Source: Rallus limicola
Lineage: Eukaryota > Chordata > Aves > Gruiformes > Rallidae
DNA length: 64,000 nucleotides
Direction of reading: 5' to 3'
Assembly: GCA_022605955.1 (NCBI GenBank)
Contig: JAKCOZ010000001.1
Location: forward strand, 100,224,211-100,288,210
This document shows, piece by piece, positions 24,622-36,403 of the stretch. Under the pieces are notes generated by a model that was not told where the DNA came from, did not search any database, and saw only the letters and a list, made by a program, of their open reading frames with translations. Numbering within the stretch: position 1 is the stretch's first letter; the number at the start of each line of letters is the position of its first letter. The translations under genes were made by a program, and so were the position numbers.

Positions 24622-25071
24622 TGTCGTGGTTTAATCCCAGCCAGCCACTGAGCATCATCAAGCAGCTGCTTGCTCACCCCTCCTTCCCCAAGGGAATGTG
24701 AAGGAGAATGGAAGAAAAACCTTGCAGATTGAAGTAACGAGAGTTTAATAAAACAGAAAAAAAAAAACCAAAAAAACAAAACAAAAACCAGAAAAAAGAA
24801 GAAAATAATAACAACTGTAATAAAAATGATAGCAATGATACGAGTGATGTATCTGTCTGGGCCAGCTGTCCTGGTTGTGCTCCTCCAGGTTCTTGTGCAC
24901 CTGGCAGGGCATGAGTAGCTAAAAAGTCCTTGGCTTGGTGTAGGCACTGCAACTACCTCACGACAACTGATAACATGAGTTTATCAACATTATTTTCATA
25001 TTAAATCCAAACCTCAGTCTTGCAGAGGCTGCTGAAAGAAAACTAGCTCTGTATCAGTTGAAACCAGGACA
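24622..25071 (-). mobile_element. ERV LTR-A solo copy, minus strand (450 bp)
   Basis: On the minus strand it starts TGTCCTGGTTTCAACTGATAC (from 25071) and ends GGGATTAAACCACGACA (at 24622). It shares with the copy at 53606 the blocks 'cagtgcctacaccaagccaaggactttt' and 'ccctgccaggtgcac'. It is about 100 bp shorter than the other copies, mostly from internal loss. The flanks (TGCTC and ATGGG) show no target-site duplication. It lies opposed to the copy 1.0 kb upstream. Confidence 0.9.
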
Positions 25072-25358
25072 ATGGGTCTTTACAGTATCTACTTCTGCAG
25101 TGGGATCTTAGGCTGTGGTTAGATTTGTGTTATTTTACTTGTTTTTTTGGTGAATCAGTGGCCTTATTTTCTTAGTGCATTTCGCGATGAGTCACTGGAA
25201 AAAACAAAGTTTTATAAGATTAAGTAACCACTTGATGAAAACTTTTCTTGTACATACATGAATAAGTATGTTACACTGGGGAGTGGAGTCCTCTCTGTAA
25301 TTTCATCATCACAGCGGTAGCCAAACATTGGGACAGTATTACTTAGAAGGAGGCTTAC

Positions 25359-25480
25359 TGTTGCATATGGTTCTATGCAGTAATCATGAAATTCAGTGAT
25401 GCCAAAAGAAATCAGGTCAGTGATGTATAGTCCAAGTGTGAGTGCATCAGGTGTGTTTCCTGTTGGCTTTATGCTGGTCG
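25359..25480 (-). other. Weak candidate exon (unassigned)
   Basis: On the minus strand a CTAAT branch-point-like sequence and a pyrimidine-rich TGTCTCTGCAG precede 25480, and GTAAGC follows 25359. The 122 bases between give 40 uninterrupted codons, including a short 'LGLYITDLISFG' stretch. The frame stays open beyond the donor to 25212, which weakens the case. The peptide matches nothing I recognise. It may be chance or part of an unknown repeat. Confidence 0.2.
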
Positions 25481-25746
25481 CTGCAGAGACAGCTCTGAGC
25501 ATTAGGTGTGGAGGAGCAAGGGAGCAGCGAGCTGAAGAAAATCTTCAGTGCTTATCTGCTCCTGTTGACATCTTCAAGATCTCAGCTGGAAATGCAGGCT
25601 CATCTTGTGTATGTGTGGTTAGTATTGAAGCATTCCTCATCTTTCTACATGCCCCTTGGGATAATTTCCAGGCCTTTCTATTCTTCCAAATGATCGTTGT
25701 AATAATGCTTTCATACACAGCTCTGCTTTTTAAAAACTTTTATTCC

Positions 25747-25855
25747 TGCTGTTTTCCCTGTGGTACTGCCTGTGTCTGAGTGCTCTGTGTGTCTGTGATG
25801 TGTGTGGCCAGCTGCGTGTGTGTGTATATGTCTGTGTTTCTGTGTGTATGTGCCT
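25747..25855 (+). repeat. Imperfect TG-rich microsatellite
   Basis: An interrupted (TG)n stretch mixes TGTGTC, TGTGTG and TGTATG units. The longest pure portion (GTGTGTGTGT) lies in about 25817-25827. Confidence 0.75.
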
Positions 25856-26110
25856 ACCGGGGACGTATTTTTCAGCCTCACCACCAGCTGGACCTGGGAG
25901 TATGAAGCAGCAGTGGCCTCACATCCCTTGAGCTGTTGGATCCAGCACAAATAACAGATTTCTCCTGACAGCTCCCACTGTTCTGTTGTAGATGAAGGCT
26001 GTTCCTGTGATGAGGCTTTTTTGTAGACATCTGCATGGAACTGTACCTGTTGCAACTCTATTCCTAACATTATTGTCTCCTCCCCACACTCTCCCCCCCG
26101 CCCCCAAATA

Positions 26111-29100
26111 ATAACCTATAATATTTTTTCAAGAATCTATCAAGCCTGTTTACAGTGGTCAAATGGATACTTTTTTGGACAGAAAAAAATTGATTTGCTG
26201 TAGAGATAGTAATACCATTATATGCTACCACTGCTAGTATCAGGATCCACGCTTTGTTAGTTAATCTGGTTAAAGGCTAATCACAATAATCTCAAAGGCC
26301 CGCTGAAGATCAGAGGAACAACAGCAGGCTGGGATACCCTAGTATAATCAGTGAAAACTGGAAGGAGCACACTGAATTTGCTCCACAATAGAATTGAAAG
26401 AAAAACTAGGTGTATACATTCAAAACATGATCGTTAGAACTGGCAACTCCATTTAAATTTTAAATTCCTAGAGCATGTACTACTCATTCATTTTTGTTAA
26501 CTAAAACGTGATTTAGAATAAACTCGGAAGTTTGGCACAGAGCAACAAGTACTAATGAATTTTAACTTGCCTTGCTGTGTAAATGGGCTCTGATTACCTT
26601 CCCATACTGATTGCTAAAAGGAGATTTTCTGAATAGAAAAGTCTTGTAGACTTAATTCAGGAAAACAGTAATGCAAAAATTGAGCTTTGCTCACTGGAAA
26701 CTATGAAATGAGGATTCCTAGAGAGATAGCAAATTACCTGAGAATAATTTGGCTAATCAGGGAGCCATTGAAAGTGGTGCTCCATAGTTTAGTATTCTTA
26801 CAGCTTTTATGCATGTTTATGTATTTTAATTGGAAAAAAATACAGACTTTTGTCACCTGGTGTTTTTACATGTTGCTTAGCTGTGGGATATGAATAAATT
26901 GCAATATATGGACTAATAATATAAATAATAACATAGATATCAATATTATTGTGAAAAGGAACAAGGCAACTTGAGTGCACTGAACAAATACCTGCCTGCC
27001 TTTCTCATGGAGTTGTTAATCTACGTGTAAAAATTATATTGAATTACTCCTTGCAAAGGAGGAATTGACTGTGCAGGGAATTATGCTATTACTTTATGAC
27101 AGTAGTCTCTTTAGTTTGCTAGGCAAAGACATACCAAGATCCAAACACTCTAAGATTACGTCCGTAAAGTCCAAACTGTAAAGATGATGCAAACTGCTGG
27201 CAGTGAAGGAAAGCAACCATTGGAACAGACTACTAAGAAACATGGTATATTTTTCATCTTCTTGTTTCGTGACTAGCTGTCTGTCTTGGGAGTATCACCT
27301 GAATTGCCACATACTGAAATTATATGAAGTTGTCTTATATTCTATGTAATGGTTAAAGCTGAGCCAGTTCTAGAGAAGAAAATATCAACTGTAAGTCATT
27401 TTTACCTTTGTCTAAAATGTCTCATCACTTACAAAGGAACACTAAAGTCAGCTCGAAAAATTCAATGTGCTAGTGGGTCAATGCAACAGTACTTAGCTTA
27501 AGTAACTTCTCGTAGGCCAGATGGTGGTGGAGAGGCATATTTTGGTGACAGAATTGAAATAGGAAGAGTACATGGCCGGTATATTTCTCCCTCACTACTA
27601 TCAGTTAATTCCAGAATGGTGAATTCCATGTCTCGGGCTAGAAGGTGAAAGGTGTGCTGCTTCTCATCAAGTGGCTTTGGTCTTGCTTCTTCTGGGAAAA
27701 ATACTACTGCCTCGTATCAGCTATAGGATTGTCAGTGTTGCTGAGACAAGCTAGGATGGAGCAATATGGTGACATTTGTTGAACTGCAATAATGTGCTGG
27801 AAATCTGCTTTTGTGGCAGCTAATCAACTTTCTGAGTGATAACTGGAAGAGGAGGAGAAGTTACTGTCAGTATTGGACTGCTGTTGTTCCACTTTGGTCA
27901 TGGCCAAATGGCCATGTGTAAAAGCATCCATCAATGAGGGGTGTAATTAGTTTCAAGAGGAGAGCAAGTTTGGTGGTGTGTTTTTTTGGAAGCTAGTGGG
28001 TTTTTTGGTTGGCTGGTTTGGGTTTTTTTGGTGGGTTGATTTGTTGGAGTTTTTTCTGTTTGTCTCTTGGCCAAGTTAAAGATATTTTCATTTCAAGCAT
28101 AATTTAGAAGGTACCTAGGTATTAGTATAAAATATATAGTCCGTTGCACTAGAGCAGTTGATTCTACCAGACATGGATACTTTGCTAACTGGACTCTGCA
28201 CATGAAGTACAGAGTTGTGGAACCCTAGTGTAAAATTGAAAGTTTATACTATGCTTGTATCCGACCAGTGCCAGTGTGCTAGATGGTTACTCTAGCAAAT
28301 GTTAATATGTTTCTTGCTTAATAATTAGCATTTTTTCAGAAATACAGCATGGTGTGATTAAGTTCCTTCTACAGCAACAACTAACATCAAGTGAGCACAG
28401 AGTGGGTTTTTTTATTTTTTTTTAAATAAAATGAAGCACAAAGAATACAGAATAAATGCAAGTGCAGTTCTTGTCAGAAATGGATGACAGAGGAACTGTA
28501 ATAGGAGGAAAGAATTCAGTTAAATTACATGCTTGAAAGCACATGGCTAATAGATGGGGGAGAGATACATCAGTTACATTAATGTGGATCAATAATTGAT
28601 CTTTGCAAAGAGGGATAAGAGACAAGTGTGTGTCATTAATGAGAAGGAATTAAATACAGTGTAGAAGTCAAAAGCGTGCATCATAAAATATGAATAGTGA
28701 AACTGAGTGATGGAACAGATCAGAGTTCTATTCAATGTCAAGTTTTGTGGTCTTGCTAATGGCAACTCCTTAACTTTACTGGGAAAGAGAAATAACCTTT
28801 CTGAAGAAATGAACATACTTTCATTTAAAAGTAGAAAATTAATAGCTCTTTAAAATTCAAAACAAATTATTGTCTCTGAGCCTAAAAAGTTATTTGTTAT
28901 CCAATACTTAAGTGTCTAAAGATGATGAATATAAAATGTATTTGACAAAGAATTCTGGAGAACTCTCCACTTATGCTCCTGCCAGACCTCTGCCCTCGTC
29001 TCACATGTCCTGAACAGTACAGTTAACAGTTCTGTGATGCAGGTCTCTACTACAAAACTTGTCTACTACGAAAACTTTGGAGAGTCTTGGTTCCTGCAGA

Positions 29101-32100
29101 ATTTCCCTCTAGAAGTAAAAAATCCAAGAGGTCAGAAAAAGTTTCTGGTTTGCTTTTGGCTGGTAATTCCCATCACATGCGGTTCCTGCACAGTCCCATG
29201 CTATTGGAGCTCACAGGTTTTTTAATTCTGTTATTGAGGGTGAAAAAATAGAGGGCAAGAGCTTCACTGAGGTAAGGTTTTACACTGATAATAATCTTTG
29301 AAGGATGTGCTCTCTGGGTAAGTAGTGCAAAATCCCCAGATTGCTGATGTGCTGCTTTGCTCCATCTGTGTAGCAACAGCCTTTTTACAAAATAAAAAAG
29401 GGATGTCAACAGCCACTGTTCTATCTTGAACAATGCCTTTGAGGAAAGGCATGTGTTCAAGGATTTGTCTTGTAATAGACTCAGTGTTTTCCTATTTTTT
29501 ATTTTTCTTTTTTTTTAATTATTTGAAATTTTTCAAATCTCTAGCTTTCTGCTTTTGCCTTTTGCCAGGTACTGACTGCAGAAAGCTTAGTTCTGAAGAG
29601 TGGATGATGTTGCAGGGGAAGGATGAAGGATGGGAACACTGGCCTGCCCCTATCCACCTGACAGAAGCTCTTGAATGTTCTTGTTTGCTCTTCTTTTGGA
29701 TTAGATATCTTTCCCTATTCCAAAACATGAAGGTCAAAACCACTTATTGTTCTGTTCCTGTCCTTACAGTCTCAAGCTATAAGAAAATGTAATTAATTTT
29801 CAAATACTCAAGATGGCTATGGATTATTTTTAAAGTTATTTATGAAAATTCCTACATTTTTAGGCTCTTGAACTGAAGTTGTCTTTTCTTTTTTGTTTTT
29901 TTCTCAGTTTTTTTCCAGTTGGTGCTATGAGGAGCTGTTATTAAAATTAATCAGCTGAGTACAGCATAAGTGTCATTTGAGAATGCTTCCTGCAGTGCCT
30001 CATCAATGGCCATAAACACTTCTGAACACATGAATAATTGGTATCATTTATAATAGTAGCTTTTATGATGTGGACACCTGTCCACTAGCTGCTGGACTGA
30101 AAGCAGCACCTTTTTTTTGTGTCTAGGCCACAGAATGAGAGCTTGTAACGATTGAAATTAACTTCTGAGCTGGATTTGAGTCAATGGCTGACAAATGATG
30201 GTTCAAATACCATGATTAGTGGGGAGATTTCTTTAAACAAGGCTTTAATGAAATTCTCCTTCTGTATCTGCATTAGTATGCTTAATCCCTGTTTTAAGGA
30301 GACCATATCTGAATAGGAGATACAATATGAATGCAGAAATTGAGCAAAAAGTAGCACTCAGAAGGAACTATTAAAAAATTGTTTTAAAACTATATATACA
30401 CACATAATTCACGTGCAGTTTTTAGGATGCATTTGAAATAAAAACAAAATACTTAATGTGTGTTTTAGAAGCAGCATCACGTTTGGAAGGGAGAGGATCT
30501 GGGTGAGAATGGAAAAAGAGGGAATTCCTGATTACATGTGATTCTGTGCCATCCTCCGTAGTTTGGTTGGTTGGTTGTGGGTTTTTTTTCCCTCCTTAGT
30601 AATAAATGTATTTTCTTTGAAAAAAACTCTCTTCTGCTCAGATGGATACCATTTTGATTCAGCTAGAAATTAACTCTTGGGTAGTATCAATAGAAACCAG
30701 TCGTTCTTATATGTTAAAATGCTGTCTGCAGGATTTCAGCAAAAGGAGAATTTTAATAGTGATAAAAGATGTATATGCAAACCCTTTTCTAAATATGCAA
30801 AAAGTGGTGGAAAATTAAGATAGTGAAATCCAAATATAAGCCTTTAGTAATAACATTCATAAAATCTAGAGGGTTTTGTAAAAGAAAGAAAGAAAAAGAA
30901 ACCAACCAAGCAGCCCTGAAACCTTTAAGTAGCTTCAGAATATATCTGGGTTTAATAATCAGGGTCATAAGTTGCCAGAGTTCACTTTCTGTGGTAGGTT
31001 AACCAGGCATTTCTTTATGGGCATACACCAGATAAATTGGCACATTTCATCTTTGAATTGTATCAGCTTAAAACTGTGCCAACACTTTCTGTGATTCTTA
31101 ACATGACTGCTACCAGGAAAAAAGTAAGACAACTGAAAGGGAAGATAAATAACCCTCTAACCTTCCATGCTGGTTTAATGTTAGAAATATGCCCCAATTC
31201 TAAACATCACCTGTAGGCAGTGTCTATCTAAAGGTTCTCTCAGGTCAACCATGGGTTTTAAAAAAAACGTCGTATGTATCTCCACACGCTTTTAATTTTT
31301 TATTTTATTTTATATATGCATATATAAATAGAATCACCTGAGAGATATTTTGCAGAACTGAGTAGGAGCAGAAAGCTGACATTTGCTATGAAAGTGACGT
31401 TGCGTGAAAAAAAATGCTGCTGAATTATGAGCTTAGAGAAAAGCTTCTAATGGATGCGGAAGGTTGTACTGCACGTGAGTGCACGGCTGCCTCTTGTGTG
31501 CAATGAGAATGTATAACAGAGGTGAGAAGCAAAGGTGCTGCACTGTTGTACATTCCAGGAGTACCTGAAGTGAAAGCTCTTCCAGCATTTCTGCATTTTG
31601 CTTTATGTATTTTGATTGATACTGAAAATTGCTGGTATGCTGGAGGAACTCCCTATGGTGCATATTTGCATGATGTGGCGTGTTGAGTATTTCGGAAGGA
31701 GCTTTTCCTAAAAGTGTGTGAGGAGAAAACTCAGCAGTCATCTATTAATATTTTCATCTTCAGAAAGGAGCTTGGGAGAAAAAATATTCCTGGAATGGGG
31801 TAAGGAGAAGCTGGTATGACGTCAAACTATCCAGGGATCCTGATAAAATTTAAATAATTGCTATTCCATATTTCCTTTGACTGTATTTTGTTATATGTTC
31901 CTTATAATCAGATCAATGTGATAGGTAGGATCAGAAAATGAAGTAAATGTGAGTGCTTAATGGGATGAGTCTGTGCACAGAAATTATTCTTTTTTCCCTA
32001 AATCATGCATAAATTTGAGATATGATTTGAGATTTTGGCAAAGTAAGTAATGAGGTCTCATTCTTTTTCTCTTTCTAAACTCTTATGTTTGAATTAATTT

Positions 32101-34324
32101 TATAAAGACATGACTACATATTAATTGGTCAAGATCAGATTTAAAGCAGAAGAGTAGTCTCAAATTTGCATAGCACGTGTTTAACATCACATGAATGTTG
32201 TCTTTCTAAGGAGAAATGCTTTATGTCAAGTTTTTTATTTATTTTTTGATCTTGATCAACACATTAAGCCAAATTTGAGGATTAAATCTTAAACAAAACA
32301 TCTTTTGATGTTTTTTCCAATATATATTATGCTACATTTTTTAAGCATATCTTTAACTTGTCAGGATCTAACTCTCAGGATGAGGTGTTTAACTTTTTTC
32401 AAGAAACTATAATTTGCTTAAATGTATGCTGCTGGATATCGTACCAAACATGTTTTAAATTGATTAATAATAATTATAATGTCTACTAGTTTAAAGGAAT
32501 ACAAAGGCAATGCATATTGCCTTTCATACTTAATTTGTTTTCTAACTACAAGTCCCTGAGGATTTTGGCAGTCAAAGTTAGACTAAAGAAATGTGGATGG
32601 GAATGAAGAAGTTTTATTTTGACAAGTAGTTTCTCAGCTGAAAAAGGCAAGTTACACTTGACTGAGAATTTACATTTTTTATGCTGAATAAGCCATTTGG
32701 GTTTTGCACCACTGACAAAGCAATACTGGAGTATTTTCTCAAGTGGTCAGTGGTTACTACTTACCCCTGGGCATGAAGAATCAACGAGTTGTTCTTTTCC
32801 CCTGTGTAACAGGTTTTCATTTTGGGAGCTATACCAGGTTGGATTCTCTGTTTCTCTATAGAGGTAGCTTTATTTGGTGTAAACCACCTAAAGTATTCAG
32901 TGTGCTTGAGAATATGTGAGCATCACAATGTGCAGTTGGACTACATAACATACTGTGATGACTATCTACTCTGCACTAGGAAGTTACTTAGAGAATCTGG
33001 CCAGTCTACCAACTGTTTTTCAAACTGGATTAAAGTGACATCTTGATAATTTCTGCTGGTGTCTGCCATTAGAAATAATGAAGGTGTTTGGGCATTGGGT
33101 TATTTTATTTTTTAGGGTTTTGGTTTTTTTTTTTTGTTTTTTGGGGTTTTGTTTTTTATTTTGGCAGTTGCTATACTAAAAAAGTAATTTTGCTAGATGA
33201 AGTAAGTTTTATTTCCCATAGTATTGTAAATATTCTTAGGAGATGAGAATGTCTGGGCAGGAGTCTCTAATGCAGTTATTGTATTTAGGCTGAACAGGGG
33301 AATGACTTACACAAGGCTTATGCTGAAATTCCCTCACACATCATGGTTTGGGGCTCCTCCAGCAACATGAAAGATGTGTAATCATATATTCTTCAAAAGT
33401 GGAAATGGCTGAATCTGAGCTAGGTGGACACCAGAAGCCCCAAATAATGGATAAAAATAAATATATTTTGCCTTCCCATTTAATACCAAAGTTCCCCCTT
33501 GCTGACTTTTCATTTTGTTTTACTTTTCTGTAATCTCAAAAATATAAATTTGAGCAACCAAAAAACCCCTCCTGGTAGCTAATTTTTGCATGTGAAACAG
33601 GTAAATCAAAGCTGATTGATTGGTTTTTTCCTATCTCAATTTGTTAGTGAAACTGGTAAAGGAAAAGTCATTTTTTTGTGTAATGATAAAAGCGAGACTT
33701 CCCTTGACCTTCCAGGTATATATCCCCTTTCTATGTAGAATAACTAATGTCTTGTCATTTTCTTCTGCAGAAATAAGCAATTGAAGGCTTGTAAAGTTGT
33801 AGAGCAGCAACAATCATTCTTTCCATGTGAAAAGTCAACACAAGGAGGAAGGGAAGTCTTACAGTACTTATTCTATCCATAGTTGCTCGGCAGTGGGTAA
33901 GCTGGTAAGGAAGCTGGGTTAAATCTGCATTGTCCCTTCTCCCATCTCTCACTTTGGCTCAAAATTGCACTGTGGGAGGGTCCTGATGACTCAATTCAGT
34001 GATACTCTGCGAAGAGCAGGATCTTTAGCAGGTCTGGTTCCTCCTCAAAGTTCTAATTTGTGAAGAGAACAAGATAGTGCTAGCAATTAATTGGTTTTAA
34101 CAAGGGTAAAACATGCCTGTTTGTATAAAGTCTTAGTGGTATTTTGTTGTCTAACTCTTTCATCCTATCTGAAAAAAAAACCATGCTAAGGTCTGAAGGA
34201 CCTGATGTTACTTGTCACTGCTGTAGGCAAAGTGGATGGAGAATATGTAGCAGAATTTTGTGGGCTTTTGCTGTTAGCTTCAATTTTGTTGAATCCTCAG
34301 AAGGATCAACAAATGATCCTATGT
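26111..34324. other. Long AT-rich interval without recognised gene
   Basis: In these 8.2 kb I can defend no gene or named repeat. T/G-rich low-complexity tracts occur near 27975-28060, 30560-30600 and 33107-33170. A 16-base palindrome of TA steps around GCA lies at 31311-31326. The 102-codon minus-strand frame at 31433-31741 has no recognisable motif. The interval could be one large intron or intergenic DNA. Confidence 0.55.
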
Positions 34325-34480
34325 AGAATCATAGAATCATTTATGTTGGAAAGGACTTTTAAAGACGTCTAGTCGAACTGTAAGCCTAACACTACCAAGT
34401 CCAATCAGTAAATCATGTCCCCAGGTACCACTTCTACACATCTTTTAAATACCAACAGGGATTGTGACTCAACTACTTGG
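34325..34480 (-). mobile_element. CR1 LINE fragment, extreme 3' end, minus strand
   Basis: The + strand opens AGAATCATAGAATCATTTATG and continues 'ttggaaaggacttttaaagacgtctagtc', the reverse complement of a common CR1 3' UTR form. It is similar to the fragment at 42767. It is truncated to about 150 bp and contains no coding sequence. Confidence 0.85.
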
Positions 34481-34527
34481 TGCTGGTGTTATAATTATTA
34501 TTTGGCTTGCATCCATTTGTATTCTAA

Positions 34528-34563
34528 ATATATATATATATAATTAATATATATATATATATT
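34528..34563. repeat. AT dinucleotide repeat
   Basis: A run of alternating TA is interrupted once by AATTAA. It lies between a minus-strand CR1 tail and the 5' side of the large CR1. Confidence 0.8.
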
Positions 34564-35289
34564 TATATGTATAAATGCTTTTTTCTTTTGTTAATTTCTT
34601 GGTATATTAACTTTGTTTGGAGATACACTTAATATGCACATTGGAGAGCAAGTGCAACAGTGATAGGTAACTACCAAGAATTCTGTCCAGCAAAGGTCCT
34701 GGTCAGGAGCAGTGGTGTGAATCAAAGAGGGTTTCCATGTACATCGGTGGGAGTTCAACTGAGTAGTGAACTTTGCTGAAAATGGAGGTTGCAAAGGGCT
34801 CATCAACCTCCTTAGGCATAGATTGCAAGTGAGTTGAAAAATTCACTGAGCTGCTGAGAAGGGCTCTGAAGCGGGAAACTCTGTCAAGGGACCCCTTTCT
34901 GCAAGCAACAACCCCCAGGCATAGATCCTCGACGGCAGCTAACAAAAAGCGCCAAAGATCAAAAGGAGAGAGGCCATGGTGAGGCCATCAGCACCCATCA
35001 ACAGCCATTGCTCCTTCCCTGCACTGCCTGGAGCGGTGACTCATCGGGGCGGAGCTAAGGGCGACAGGAATAATCCCTCTCCATACAAAAGGGGCCTCTG
35101 GGAACGCCTCGAGGCAGAGCGCAGTGAACAGGACTGGCAAACAGGGCGTGGCATGTCAGAAGGGCGTGGCACGGCAGTTCTGGAAGGCAGAGAAAGCAGG
35201 CGGAGCAAGCCTCCCCTCCTAGCTAGCTGAGAGGGTAAATTCAGAGGACTGTCTCACAGAGTACAAAGGGTGAGGTGAGACAGTTAACC

Positions 35290-36356
35290 ATGGTCTCCAC
35301 CAGGCGGAGAGGTTCCCCCTACAAATCTGGGGCAACCCTGATGGAGGGCCTGCCTAGGGATGCTGAGATTCAGGTTTCAGGCTGCAGGGAATGCCAAAGT
35401 CTGCTGCTGCCAGAGCAGACACCTCACCTGTGTGAGGTGTGAGCAGGTCGATGATCTGCTTTGTTTGGTAGTAGAACTAAAGGAAGAGCTCAAAAGACTG
35501 AGAGCCATCAGGGAATGCGAGCAAGAGATTGACTGGTGGAGTAGCTCCCTGGTGTCCCAGAAGGAAGAGAGTCGGGAAGACATCTCATACCTGAAGACGG
35601 TCCCCCCTCTCTGCCCTAGCCAGGTAAATGGGAGTGACCTAAACCCTGAGGAAGGCTGGAAGACAGTCCCAACTCGCTGCCGTAGGCAGTTCCCCTGCCT
35701 ACCTACCCCACTCCCCCAGGTTTCCCTAAGCAACAGGTTTGGGGCCCTGGAAGTTGAGGAGGAGGTATGTGAGGAGATGAATGCAGCCCCTCTGCCTCAG
35801 AGGAAGTGGAAGCCTAGACTGAGGTGATCATCCCTGTGCCTTGAGACTCCCTCTGTTAGGCCAGAGAGAAAGGTAGTTGTAGTAGGGGATTCCCTTCTCA
35901 GAGGGACAGACACAACATTCAGGGAGGTGTGCTGCCTCCCTGGAGCCTGGGTCAGGGACATTACCAGAAGGCTACCAGGTTTGGTAAGATCCACTGACTA
36001 TTATCTGTTACGGATAGTTCAAGCAGGCAGGGACGCAATCACAAAGTGTAGCCTGCAAGCTGTCAAAAGGGAATTCCAGGACCTGGGGCGCTTTGTTGAG
36101 GCAGGGGGAAGCCAAAATAATATTCTCGTCTATCCCCACTTGTAGGAGGAGGGGTTCAGAGCAGGTCAGGAGAACCCACAAGTTGAATGTGTGGCTGAAA
36201 GGCTGGTGCCGGCACAAGAACTTTGGGTTTTTTGACCAAGGGATGGTGTACTCTGCTCCGGACATGAGTACTGCTGATGGGGCTCACCTGTCCCATAAAA
36301 GAAAGCAGATCCTTGCCCAGGAGATGGCAGGGCTCATCGATCGAGCTTTAAACTAG
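35290..36356 (+). pseudogene. CR1 ORF1 (Cys-rich, coiled-coil, esterase-like), broken
   Basis: I place the start at ATG 35290, in a strong context (ACCATGG). It gives a 50-codon frame with GCRECQSLLL and HLCEV, a CxxC...C motif typical of the CR1 ORF1 N-terminus, and stops at 35440. The continuation lies in another frame (from about 35430): RCEQVDDLLCL, then a Glu/Lys/Leu-rich coiled coil. An in-frame TGA at 35825 interrupts it. Next is the SGNH/esterase-like domain with VVVVGDSLLRG (Ser nucleophile in GDS). A second frameshift near 36093-36140 precedes the end, which has the putative catalytic Asp/His pair in DGAHLS and terminates at 36356 with GLIDRALN. ORF1 proteins bind element RNA; the esterase domain's role is not settled. 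At least three lesions make it non-functional. Confidence 0.9.
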
Positions 36357-36403
36357 CTAGGTAGGGGGAAGGGGATATTAAGAAGTCTGCTGGGGTTAGG
36401 CAA

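Larger units (their letters stand above)
25072..26110. other. Moderate-GC segment, origin unknown
   Basis: This kilobase is less AT-rich than its neighbours and holds open frames on both strands (25396-25779 plus, 25212-25502 minus) that I cannot assign to any family. It includes a TG-rich microsatellite (25747-25855) and a block 'ctaccggggacgtatttttcagcctcacc', which feels like a dispersed avian repeat though I cannot name it. A weak exon candidate on the minus strand is listed separately. Confidence 0.4.

Noticed and set aside
25396..25779. 127-codon plus-strand open frame
   Set aside because: Low-complexity hydrophobic tail, overlapping open frame on the other strand, and no family resemblance.
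27892..27918. CATGGCCAAATGGCCATG near-palindrome
   Set aside because: Too short and isolated to be called a site; one such match is expected by chance in a window this size.
31433..31741. 102-codon minus-strand open frame in unique sequence
   Set aside because: No recognisable motif and no clear splice signals. Frames of this length are expected by chance in tens of kilobases.
35377..35733. 118-codon minus-strand open frame
   Set aside because: Antisense to CR1 ORF1, with no domain of its own.
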